The position numbers and the translations under genes are program-made. A stretch of DNA of 64,000 bases, taken from Mytilisepta virgata. Its lineage: Eukaryota > Mollusca > Bivalvia > Mytilida > Mytilidae. The notes below the pieces were generated by a model. It saw nothing but the letters and a program-made list of their open reading frames with translations, made no database searches and was not told the DNA's origin. Below are positions 35,633 through 46,411 of the stretch, in pieces. The DNA lies in contig CM051511.1 of the NCBI GenBank assembly GCA_028015205.1, positions 35,394,001-35,458,000 on the forward strand, in the 5' to 3' direction. Each line of letters begins with the position of its first letter. The stretch's first letter is position 1.

Positions 35633-36288
35633 TTAAAACGCCGTTTCCATTTCGGTAAATGTTTCTTCGTATATTTCATTACAGTTTGGTGACAAAATTC
35701 TGAATTCTTTCTTTTCATTTTGAGAGGTATATGGATCTGAATATTTGCAGTGATCATATGTTGGCGAGACAGTTCCGAATCCTTTTTCTTTATTTACAGA
35801 ATTATGGGGCACTAAAGCAGCCATCATATTTAGTTCATTAGGATCGTTATTGTCTATGATATGTGTTTGAGCACAGGAAGAATTATGTTTAAATCTCGTA
35901 TGTTGATCCTCGACTGTCGCATACAAGTGATGACTTATACATGTTGTAGGCAATGGCCTGTGATGGATTTGGAGGACTTGTTCTTGTTTCTTTACGTTAT
36001 CGTTGTCGTTTACGATGTTGACATGCTGTTGTAAGTTTTGTTGACTTTCTTGGTGCAGTTGTCTTTTTTGTTCCTGGTGCAGCTTCTGTTCTTGCTTCTG
36101 GTGCCAAGTTGGGATGTTATGTTCATTTTCTTCTATTCTTACTTCTGCTTGTGACTGTGGTAGTCTTATTGGTAGAGAAGTTGGCGCTATTTTTCTATAT
36201 AACACCCTACCGCAAATCCAGAATAATATTGTACAACTTACGATACAACAAACTGCCAGCACCTATAACAAAATTTCAGACTTTGATC
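35633..36288 (-). CDS. Gene B transmembrane and cytoplasmic-tail exon
   Basis: After the acceptor TTCATCAG the frame runs GSKSEILL, TAG, then VLAVCCIVSCTILFWICG as a hydrophobic segment followed by basic VLYRKI. This is typical of a membrane helix with a cytoplasmic stop-transfer. The tail of about 185 residues has a glutamine/histidine-rich part (QKQEQKLHQEQKRQLHQE) and several tyrosines in acidic or hydrophobic settings (HLYATVED, PTYDHCKYSD, NEIYEETF) that could be phosphorylation sites. Those sites are an inference. The equivalent exon of gene C has the same layout. Another AG (TTATAG) directly before GTG would skip the stop but leaves the wrong phase for the upstream exon. Confidence 0.72.
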
Positions 36289-38103
36289 CTGATGAATAAA
36301 AAGTAATATTTGATGACATAATATTTGAAAACAAACAGGTTAACTTACACAATTTCTTTTGTGTGGTTTTTTCCTTATTTTTATCAAAAATTTAATGTAA
36401 AAGTTTAAAGTTCTTATTAAACTACAGAAACTTCAATACCAAACAATTCTTAAACGAAATACTTATTACTATGTTTTCTTTGTTTTCCCTTGGTTTCAGC
36501 TCGACCATATTTTGAACTATTTATTTCAATCAATTAATGTAGCTACCATATACATGATATACGTATGGAATTGAAAATCAAAAGGTGTGTAGGAAAAGTT
36601 CTTTCTTTCTGTTTTTCTATCATTCAGTTCATTCTTAGTTAAAATTGAAAGTCTAAAAGATTCAGTTCAAAGGAAGCAACATGTCTGGTAATATAAACTA
36701 CAACTTGAGTGATACTCCCCGCTTGCAATACTATGAATGTTCAAACTTTGCAGTACTGATATATTAGCAAATTACCTGTGTATTGTTTAAAACCAATACT
36801 GTTTCAGAGTATCAGTTGAATTATCTCCCCTTCCAAATTTAGGAGAGCAACCATAGTGTACTACAGCCGTGTAAAGTGTAATAAAAATCCAATAATCCGT
36901 TTAGGAGCTGTTGCGCTTACAAATTTTAAATATTTAAACTCTTAAGTTGGATAAGCTCCCTTTGAAAGTATCCGGCGATCCTTATCTTGCTAAACGCTAG
37001 ATATGATGCCCAACCTTCATATAAAGTTTTATTAAAATCCATTGAACGGTTTAGGAGGAATTGCGCTTACAAGATACATTTGTACATGGACGGACATACA
37101 AACAGACGGACAAGGTGATTCCTATATATCCCGCGAACTTTCTTTGCAGGGGTATAATAAATCACTATAATACAAAAACAATGAAAACTAAAGCTTGGAG
37201 CTTAAATTTGTAAAAACGAGGAGTGAACGGAGGTTCTTCGGAAGGGAATTAGGTCGTGCTCCGAAAGAACTATAACTTATAACTAAAAAAAAGTGTGTAT
37301 AACCATCGGCTGTTTAGATAAAACTTTTATGACCAAAAGAATCCAAAGAACTAAAACAAAGTTAGTGTTGCCGTCAGGAGGGAAGTCTGCTTTGGTGAAT
37401 CAGTGTCCGATACTTTACAGTATAAGATAAAACACTGGAAAATATATCAATATGTTATTATCCAATACTTTTCTTTAATGATTGCATAAATTAAAGCAAC
37501 AACTATGAGTACCTCACCTTTTTGTATTTTTGCGTTGTCAATATATACATATTTCGTAGAAAGCATCAATTCTGTTGTTTCTAAAATTGTTGTTTAAATG
37601 TTGCAAGGTTATATAAAAAAAATATTAGTATACGATGACAATCAATTAAAGGATTATCTCCATATATAGACAGAAGGGATTTAGTTATAATTTGCAAATG
37701 AATGAATGTGTTGAGTAAAGAATGTTCTCTCGTTACAAGCGGTTGCAGACAACGTTTTCTGGTGTACATGTAAGACACCAATGTGGAATATCCTTTTATT
37801 ACATCATGTGAAACAAAACGTCACGTCACTGTACATTTCGTCGAAGTCATAGTGCCGAAACGTCAAGAAAAGATCATCTTTCCAACTGGACAACATATTT
37901 CAAAAAGAAACTGCTTATAAATCGAAAACTACTACATTATTATCGATTAGAATTGAATTTCAAGTTTTATACTTTTGGTATAAAACCAAATTGCATATGA
38001 TCTATCCGATTAAAATGTTTGTTTTTCTCTAGAATCCTTTGCTATGTAGGAAGATTTTTTATGTCATGGCGGGCATTCTCATTTCCCATTTATTTCTTTG
38101 ATG

Positions 38104-38135
<32 letters not shown>

Positions 38136-41100
38136 TTTTTTTGGTCTGTAATGAGAGAAAATTCTTTATTCATACAGAAAGATGTAGGATAACGTGTTTA
38201 GTAAAGAATCATCCCTATTACAGTGTCTTATGTAATATTTGGTTAGAAATATTTTAGATCTGTTTCTAATTTCTGAAAGTAGAATTGTATTTGAAAACGT
38301 ATTTAAAATAGTATTAGAATAACATTAAAAAGGAGTCGATATGTTTTGCTGTTGTAATATATATGTTTCAAGAATTAATTTCATGAGACGAAATCTTTAT
38401 CTTCCTCATGCATAGCTTTTGATCTCAAAACTTTTAATTCTAAGGTTTATATTAAAGGTCCGCTTCACAATCTATTTGCTATTGGCGTAGTTTTCCAAAT
38501 TTGTACACTGAACTGTGATAATGAGAAATAATTTTTTTTCAAAATTCAGCATTCATATCTGACTTATTAAATGTTTATAAGTATTTTTGCTTGAACATTG
38601 ATAAGCTATGGATACCATTTGAAAACTGCATGGATGTAAATTCAGGCTTTGTGTTTTGAACAGTGAATAGTAGGCATCCAATCTTGGCATCATATCTGAA
38701 TTTTAAAAAAAACAATTTTCACTTGATATGAAATAAAATGGATTAATTGTTGGACTGTCAGGTGAGCTATACATTCTCAATTCTCTTGAGCTTCTTGTTT
38801 ATATCAAAAAATATTTTATAATATGGCATATGACACAATAGATCAAAAATGCAGTATGTTCTAATAAAAGTTAAAGAGTATATCCATAAGAGAAGCAATT
38901 TTTTATCCGAGAAATGATTTCTCTAATTGAAAGTGGAATTTTAAATTTCTAGCAATTTCTATCGTAAAATATATGAATATCAACAACTAGAAATTGTGGC
39001 TTATTTTAAAGAAGTTGGAGTTGTCTAACCGTGATAATTGTTAATACATGTTGAACAGGCGGTTTTTGTCATTGGTTAATCATTTTGTGTCATTTGTGGA
39101 GAATTTTATTGAAGGATACTCCTAATCAAAAATCCTTTTACTGTCACATGAAAGGTTTAAATACTCAGAGGAAAAAAATTATTGAATTATAAAATTAAGA
39201 AATAATCCATGGGGTTAAAGAGTTGTAGTCATTTACACATGGATTGGGACTTTATATTCGAATATCTTATACGGAGCGAAAGCGGGGTGAAAAATACGAT
39301 GAAATATTTCAATTATAATAGGACAAATACACTAATTTTGAGTTGTCAAACAGTGTATATGCATCCAACGTTGGTTTGGCCGTACAATTTCTCTTGCATT
39401 TATTGTGATGCTATCTGCCCTTTTAAGTGCATATTTTAAATAAAACTATTTGATAAGATCATTTACACAAGAAAAAGTAATAAAACCTGTTACATAATTC
39501 AAAAATATACAGATGGTGCGGTCTACATAAATGGGTAATGCAATGTACAACATTGTCATAATTCTTGTTATACACAACTGTTGTGGTTGTATACCATGAA
39601 TTATTTGTGAGGATATACAATTTCGTTTGGAGAAAAATAATTAGTCTTGTTAAAGCCTTTATATGTACGTGCTTAAAGTAGATATATCGGGTAATATATC
39701 GTTTGACGTCATACAAGATTACAAATTTAACAGGCCGCTGCTAACTCGTATTCCCTGATGTTGCTACCCACTGCCCATTATCAATAGATTTCTGACATAT
39801 CAGTTTTTATTTTCAACATCGACAACCATAAACCGTGGCATTAACAACAAAATTGTTTGGATATTGAAATAACAGTACGAAATGTACGAAATTTCAAAAC
39901 AAAAGGCGTACCACAAAAAAAAAACAAAACAAAAAATATCGCAAGATCAAATTTAGGACAAAATAAATCACCAACCTTTGATTAGATGTACAGTTACAAC
40001 TCTTCTCGCACTGATTTCCATATGTTCCTAACGGACATGGATCACATCCTCCAAATACTACCGGTAAACCATACTTACATTCTACAACATTTAAATTGTT
40101 GTTTGCAATAAGTCTCTTCATTTTTTCGGTTTACTTTTCTTTTATATATTTGATTTCAAATCACTATTGGAGAGATACAGTTTGTTGGAGTCCCGAGATT
40201 AATGTATTACATTAAGGTATCCGGACCATAATAGTTCATGATCGAAAATTGTATCTCGTTTTGACCGTGAATGGCTGAACCAAACAATTTAAAACTTGGA
40301 TTTTGTATATATATTTTTCTCAAGTTGAAACCCACTTTGTTGCTTATATGCAGAGACTGTAAAAATAAGTGAATTATGTTGACATTTCCGAAGTTTGCCG
40401 ATAATTACCGAGGTCATTTCAATTGCGTTGTATGGATTGATTGATTGATTGTTGCTTAACGTCCAGTGGCAAATATTTCATGCATCTTCAGGACGAGAAC
40501 CAGTTCAATTTATCAAACAATTCGAGTAGGGGTGGGATGGGACACAAAGGGGAACCAATTTTGACTGCCACTGTAAAAGGAGGATGGTTGGGTAGGGTCG
40601 GATAATTTAGCCTTCTGTAGCGGCCATCAGCCTACTCTTTTTCGAAAACTACAGCAGGGGTCTTTAGCGTGCAGGGAGTGTGGCATTCTCCAAACACGTT
40701 ACCCACTATGGTCCGCGGTCAGGCTTTCCGTATTATGACCTGACAACCCCCCAACGAGAGGGTCTCCCCTATCCGCCACCTTGGGACGCGCTAGACAGCT
40801 CTATGGGTTGAGCCCCCGTGATCCATCACAGGTGCCTAGCGTTGTATGGAACATCCGGGAACTTTTGAATAATCACGTGGTCATTTAGGGTCTGGATACC
40901 TTAATATCACATATTTATATTGCTTCTGTTATGCAGCTGTCCACAAAATTATCCATAGCTATAATAAACAAATTTTAGCAAGACGCCCAGTGAAGTATAT
41001 AGAACAAAACGAAAGTAAAGGAAAGTAGACCAAATTTTTAAATTTATTCTTTAATGATTTTCTATCGTTTGCAAAAATAGTCTAACTGTTGTACGATTTG

Positions 41101-42757
41101 TACACCAGAGTAAGGGGGAGGTCTGGATACCTTAAAACCGGTATAAACCCACCTCTGTCTAGTGTCTGTACCAGATCAGACTATCTTGACTCTGTTTAAT
41201 TTATGCTACTTTGTACTTTGTGCTCTTGGATGCTATTTTTTGTTCCGACTGTTGGTGTGATTTGATTAATTGGTACATGTATGTCATTGCCGCTCTTTCC
41301 TGTAAGTCATGTTGTTGTTTATCCCTAATTATGTTTGAATAAATATACATGTAATTGTATACTACAATAATAATAAAAACCTAAGCATTTCCCATCATCT
41401 TCATAGTATCCGTAACAACAGTAATAACTATCGGCTTGTTCATATGGCCTGTAAGAGTAAATGTACACATTGAACCACTGTAGTGCTTGAAAGCTGACGT
41501 GACATTTTTTTTCTTTTTCAGTCAATGCTATTTTGAACAAGTAAAAGCTATGTTCCTTTTTTAACGTCTATCTTAGATATTGCCATCAATGGGCATCTTT
41601 TGTCTGTCCTTTAGTCTGCGAGTGAATTTTAATATTTTATTCTTCGTCTTTGAAACCAATTTGGTAATAAGATCCAAACCTGTCCAGAAATAGTTCATAG
41701 TTTAACAAGAAAATTCACTTAAAGATGGTCTTTTCTTGTCTTAAATGAGCCGATTGATTATCGTTTTTCCTTCGGTCGCCCTTTCCCAGATCGCAGACAA
41801 AAATGACCAATTTCGGAATTGTTTAATTCAACAAGATGGATGCAACGGTCATTTGCTTTGTGTAGGTGTGCAAATGAAATCCAGGTGAGCAAAACACGTT
41901 TCTGGGAGCCGTTGTAGTGTGATATTTAATGGCAGTCATTTCTAAAACATCATGTTTATATATTCCGAAATATTGAGTCATCGTATGTGAGATACTGAAT
42001 GTCCTGCTTTTCCGGATATGCAGTCTTGTTTTTCACTTGTTTGTACAATCAAATGTGCAGTGAATTGCTCAAATATATATAGCTTATTATCAAAAAAGAA
42101 TTAAAGAGATCTAAACTGTACAAAATGTTTGTTAGACATTCACATGAACGTAGCATTGTAATTGTATTACACAACAATTCTAACGTTTGCTATATTATGC
42201 AGATGATACCCTCGTACTTCGATTCTCTTTTTCTTTACAATTAGCTTCTTTTAAAATGCTTCAAAAATATTTATCTTTTAAGCGTTATCATAGCAGTCAT
42301 GAGGGCTAAATTTGAATATATTTCGACAGTTTTTAGGTGTGATTTTACGGCTAATTGTGGACGACTTTACAGTTAAATAGAAGATGAAGAACATCGTCAG
42401 TTGAAGTCTTTTTATATTCTATTAATCATACCACATCTATTGTTTTACCAATTTTAATTTTATAAGTATCAAATATTTAACTTTGAATATTTAGAAAATT
42501 CTTACTTTATATTCATCCATGAACGCGTTTAATTAACTCTGTTCCGGAGTTGTTTTTGCAAGTACAGAAAATGTTAGCCTTCAAAATTTTTTAAAAAACT
42601 CACCACGATAATATTTGAATACCGATTTCAAAATTTCAAAATAAATACAATACAGGGATCCTTACTTGCATACATATGGACCATTCAAGTTTTTCCCATT
42701 GCACGTGAAAAGCCAATAAATGAGAATAAAGGTAAAATATGCAGATACAACAGCCAT
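35633..42757 (-). CDS. Gene B: Draper/MEGF10-like EGF receptor with a TAG before the membrane segment
   Basis: There are six exons with phase-consistent GT-AG borders. They are 42666-42757 (signal peptide MAVVSAYFTFILIYW, then CNGKNLNGPYVC), 41381-41448 (YYCCYGYYEDDGKC), 39976-40081 (ECKYGLPVVFGGCDPCPLG), 38616-38695 (YDAKIGC), 37518-37580 (STKYVYIDNAK) and 35633-36288 (membrane and tail). Exons 1 to 5 plus the start of exon 6 give 144 residues ending GSKSEILL and then TAG at 36263-36265. Beyond it 209 codons stay open, so the full-length reading would be a single-pass receptor. Oddities: exon 2 has a weak GTTTTT donor next to an insertion, and the first Cys of exon 4 is Tyr. By family, it should be a surface receptor for corpses or microbes; as read it is a small secreted protein. 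A pseudogene is also possible. Confidence 0.72.
39240..39780. repeat. Insertion in copy B, origin unknown
   Basis: Copy A reads directly from 'agtcatttacacatt' to 'tatcaatagatttctgacct' near 4868-4885. Copy B has about 540 extra bases between the same two points. No terminal repeat or ORF of known type was seen in the extra sequence. Confidence 0.5.
40216..40900. mobile_element. TTAA-flanked MITE in intron of gene B
   Basis: The ends GGTATCCGGACC and (inverted) GGTATCCAGACC are flanked by TTAA at 40212-40215 and 40901-40904. TTAA target duplication is typical of piggyBac- and Kolobok-type elements. The element is absent from gene A at the matching place. It carries a nested SINE. A single related end, GGTCTGGATACC followed by TTAA, stands at about 41126-41141. 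Confidence 0.75.
40436..40838 (-). mobile_element. SINE-like retroposon with (CAAT)n tail, nested
   Basis: An exact 11-base target duplication GCGTTGTATGG flanks it (40425-40435 and 40839-40849). On the minus strand it ends 'ggacgttaagcaacaatcaa' followed by more CAAT units. This is the 3' tail style of a widespread mollusc retroposon copied by a LINE. Its GC content is clearly higher than that of its surroundings. It is recent enough to keep a perfect duplication. Confidence 0.75.
41001..41375. mobile_element. Insertion abutting the exon 2 donor of gene B
   Basis: Copy A passes from 'agtgatgtatata' to 'attacctaagc' within 20 bases. Copy B has about 375 extra bases ending '...aataaatatacatgt', then 'actacaataataataaaaa' directly against the exon. 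The AATAAA followed by a short (AAT) tract suggests a retroposon 3' end. It replaces the GTAATT donor context of gene A by GTTTTT. Confidence 0.5.
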
Positions 42758-43139
42758 TTTTTGTACTAAAAAGATCTCCTAAAAATGGCAAATAATATAT
42801 CATATGAACTATACGGAAATAATGATACTATTTGGCAATATTTCAAATTTTCAAGTTGTTGACGTGATTTACGTACAAATTTTGTCCTTAATGTTATGTA
42901 GATGTCTGTACCCATCTTGGTTGGCATGTATGTTTACAGTAGAAATTTGAAATAGATTCGACTCAACCCTTGAATTTATTTCCAAAGAACCTTAACTTCT
43001 CTTTCATTTTGCAATTTATTCATTTTGTCTTATATATAGAATGGTCCTACAATATATTTAGTCGCACAATAAGGATTTAGAATGTCTATTTTTAAACCTG
43101 GGGGTCACTCAGGTCAAATTTCAAAAATTGTCACTTAAA

Positions 43140-44700
43140 GCTTGTGAAGTAAGGTTTTTTCAGTTTTCATTAGTTTTATTGATTTAATTTCTTTATAGAA
43201 TGATTGCATACTATTTTTGGATGGGAATAAATACATTTATTTGCGGTAAGCGCATTAATATTTCAGAAATAGAGTACAGTTATATACTTAAAAAGGTTTG
43301 AATTTGGCGGGTGGTATGTAAGAAATGTACGCACGAGAACTAGTTATCGAGGTTTAGGGCGGTGACCAAGTCGGTGTAAAAGATAAGTAGTCAAATTGAT
43401 TATGATTATATGATAATGTATTTATGTTTGTGTCTTTATAGATTTCGAATACTATCAAGTCGGAGATGTTTTTAGTGGAATGTTTCAAATGTATGGACTT
43501 TAAATTATAAACCATTGATCTATATTTGTATTATGACAGCATAAAAATATTACATGGTCATCGTGCCTGACAAAATCATATATTTTGTTTGTTTTTGTCT
43601 TTTCCCTTATATATATGTGAGATTTTGTGATTTCTCAAATATGCAGGTGACATGTTTCGCACATAAATAATTTATGGTCGTTTTAACATAGTGGACTTAG
43701 ACCATAAGGTTTGAAATTGTTGACTATATGTAAGTGGCACAACTACTTACATGGGGTGCGGTGATCACTGTCAATTTCGACAGTACAGATTTTTAGTTAT
43801 CCCTGCAATTTGGAGAAAGTTTGGGTATATAGCGATAGTCTCCGTCCGTCGCACTTTCTTGTGACATTAATTCCTCCTTCACTTTTGTGTTTAGGAATTT
43901 CATTTCTATATAAAATGGTTGCATACTACCTGTAGATGCGAATTATGGTTTTAGAATTTTTATTTTCTAAACAAGGGGCCCACAGGGGTCAAACATCAAA
44001 AATTTGGAATTTAAGCTTGAGGCCTAAACTCGTCTTTCATTTTTTAATTTATGCATTTTATTTCTATACAGTATTGTCAATAAAGTTTTAGCATTTTGAT
44101 TTTCTAAAATCGAGGCCCACAATTATTTGAGCTTGTGACATAAACTCGTTTGATTTAATTTCTTTATAGAATAACTGCATATTATTTTTGAATGGGAAAA
44201 AGTTTTTTTTTTTTTTTTGACTATAGGTAAGTGGTCCAACTATTTACAGCGACTGCTCAGATTTCTATTTGAATTTGCTCTTCAAAATTTTGAATTGTTG
44301 TTTTGGTTTTCAACATTTTAGATCTTGAGCACTCCTGATGAGTCGTAAATCGATGAAATGTGCATCTAAAGTGGTATCAAAGAAGCAAGGTGATATTTAT
44401 CCCCGCACTTCAAATGAAATTTAACTTTCATTTCTTCCAGTAAGACCTATCTCCCTCGTTCATAGCTCTGTATTTAGACATTTCTTGGTTTCACCTTTCT
44501 ACATCCAGTGGTTATTGAGATTATCCTGGACATTACTTATCGAACAGGCAAACATGTTGTTTTGGTAATTTGGTATTTTGAATCTGGCCTGCAAGATGTT
44601 GCGTCTTGTTCTGGGGGTCAACATTTTCGACCTGTAATATATTGATATTTAGATGCACAATTGGTCAAGATTAAAGAAATGTGCTTACATTGGAGTAAAT
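43140..44700. repeat. Diverged relatives of the CCCCGCACT-ended repeat element
   Basis: Units such as 'ggggcccacaggggtcaaac' (43976), 'ttgaggcctaaactcgtc' and 'atttatccccgcacttcaaa' (44396) match parts of 46412-47590 and 54129-55204. The copy is fragmentary and mixed with other AT-rich sequence. No gene was seen. Confidence 0.5.
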
Positions 44701-44716
44701 ATCTGATCAGACGTAC

Positions 44717-44749
44717 ATGCAAGGTTCTACATATTTATTTTGGGACACT
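44717..44749 (-). pseudogene. Relic of the 34-base EGF microexon
   Basis: The sequence 'agtgtcccaaaataaatatg' aligns to the gene F microexon (15836-15869) after the same TTGTAG acceptor. It has lost its YGKNC end and gained a TAG. It is a leftover of another family member upstream of gene B. Confidence 0.5.
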
Positions 44750-44933
44750 CTACAACTTGCAAATCATTTGATATAGCAAAATGCATCGAAAGAATTTAGA
44801 GGGAATATTATTAACTACAATCAGATGATAATTGATAAACATATTGTAAGGTAAGTAACACTTAGCATCGTACAGTCATTATTTTGTTATTTTTTGCATA
44901 ATGCAATTACATAAACATTTTTTGTTTCCACAG

Positions 44934-45170
44934 GGGGCCTCGGTGGCCAATTGGTCTAGTTAGCTCGTCATGACTGCTAATGATCACTAGCCTGTCAACA
45001 CTGAGGCTGTGAGTTCGAATCTCACCTGTGGCGGGATGTATTCGACTCCGATCTTAATTGACAATGATTGACCATTTTCTTTTACCGAAGATCGGTGGTT
45101 CTCTCCGGGTACTCCGGCTTCCACCAGCAATAAAAACTGGCCGCCGCGAAATAGCCAAATGTGCTGAAAA
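44934..45170 (+). mobile_element. tRNA-derived SINE, copy 2
   Basis: The head GGGGGCCTCGGTGGCCAATT continues with GGTCTAG (A box) and has a B box GAGTTCGAATCTCACC at 45011-45026. The body has 'gaagatcggtggttctctcc' and 'aaaaactggccgccgcgaaa'. The order matches 30345-30580, where it is reversed. The 151-codon minus-strand ORF over this region is only a by-product. Confidence 0.8.
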
Positions 45171-45174
45171 ACCC

Positions 45175-46405
45175 CAACATTGTTTGTCAGTTTAACACAA
45201 ATATGTCCGTAAAAAGGGAATTTCGTTTCCGATATTTTTGTATCAATTTTAAGTATTTTTCCGCTATCTCTCAATACGTATTTTATTATAATTACGGTCA
45301 AATGTTTCCGTGGAACTACATGCCAGGTACAGAATTGGATACGATGACAGTACCTGACCGTGTTAAATACGGAATTTGATACTTGTGAGTTTATTGTGTG
45401 TATTTTTTCAGTACAAGAGTTTTTTTGGGGAGAACATCTCAATCTTTTTCAATAAAATGAAAATAAAGGATATTACAATGCCTTTTTTCCAACATTCGTA
45501 ATTAATTACCTTATAGGTGTTTCAACAGAGTGATTTCATTTTAGCGAAATTTATTTTTATGTTCTTTAAAACTAAGAAATTCCTTTTTAAGAAGATAACA
45601 AAACCACTAACGGATACTATAATGTGGAACATAATATAAAATCAATAACGAAAAAGCCGTTTATACTACAAATTTAAAGGCTTGTTTTCTACTTTAAACA
45701 TTTTGACAATTGGCAAAGTGTTTTATTACAAATAAATACTGTATTTAATTAATGATTACACAGGCTGTTTTAATTTGTCAAACAAGTGAACAACCAAAAT
45801 GTCCTGATATTTTAAATATTGGTTGAAATTGACACTAGCGATGTACAGACATTTCTTCTGCTAAATATAGGCAAAAGAATACCGAAGCGACAAATCAGTG
45901 GGAAAAGTCCACAAATTCGAAGTCTAAGGAAAATACAGTAATGAAAATTGAACACAAACAAACAAAGACACAAGGATACATGTATAATAAAAAGAATAAA
46001 AAAACGTATAATAAACTAAACAAAAAAGACAGAACAGAATCTAAATCAGTGGCAATGTGAACTACCATTAAAATCCGGGAGTGACATCAGGTGCTCAGGA
46101 AGCGTAAGCATGTCCGGCTCCGTTAACGACAATCGTCACTCTGCCAGTGCAGTATAAACTCTGGTGAGGTGTCAATTACAGAAGGACGTGAAATTTAACT
46201 GAAGATATCTAGTCTCATGCACGAGTGGTGAAATTAAAAGAGACCGAGCATAACCATGTCTTAGAAGTTTATGTGACAGCAATCTCTCCATGCGGAGGAA
46301 AGTCGACGTATAAATCACAAGCGTGGCAGTAACGAATCAACGTTACTACTAAGAAAGGGAAAGTTCACAATCGGAAAAATTATCACGTATCACGTTTGTC
46401 ATACT
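45175..46405. other. Spacer with 30062-30145 repeat copy and repeat debris
   Basis: It contains the second copy of the 84-base repeat at about 45560-45645. There is also a diverged reverse R1-like phrase 'aggtgctcaggaagcgtaag' near 46090. No gene was recognised. Confidence 0.4.
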
Positions 46406-46411
46406 GTTTTG

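Larger units (their letters stand above)
34665..36891. repeat. Segmental duplication block 3, copy B, with membrane exon inside
   Basis: 34665-35437 and 36694-36891 together match 7966-8942. The intervening 1.26 kb carries the transmembrane/tail exon of gene B and its polyadenylation signal, and is absent from the other copy. The left edge has 'tttttaatatata' and the right edge 'ggtaatataaac', sharing TAATATA. Confidence 0.75.
37370..43130. repeat. Segmental duplication block 2, copy B (carries gene B)
   Basis: The block matches 3045-7010. Insertions relative to copy A are a stretch at about 39240-39780, the TTAA-flanked element at 40216-40900 and the insertion at 41001-41375. Exon coordinates and phases are conserved between copies except the one-base difference in exon 3. 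Confidence 0.85.

Noticed and set aside
36261..36270. Acceptor TTATAG just before GTG in gene B, which would avoid the stop
   Set aside because: It requires a phase 0 upstream exon, but the stalk exon ends in phase 1. Using it would read GAGSLLYRK and stop soon after, losing the membrane segment.
44934..45033. Functional tRNA gene
   Set aside because: It has A and B boxes, but the cloverleaf does not close properly and the same extended body occurs in a second copy at 30345-30580. It is a SINE head.
44987..45442. 151-codon minus-strand ORF
   Set aside because: It runs antisense through the SINE and its flank, with no motif of its own.
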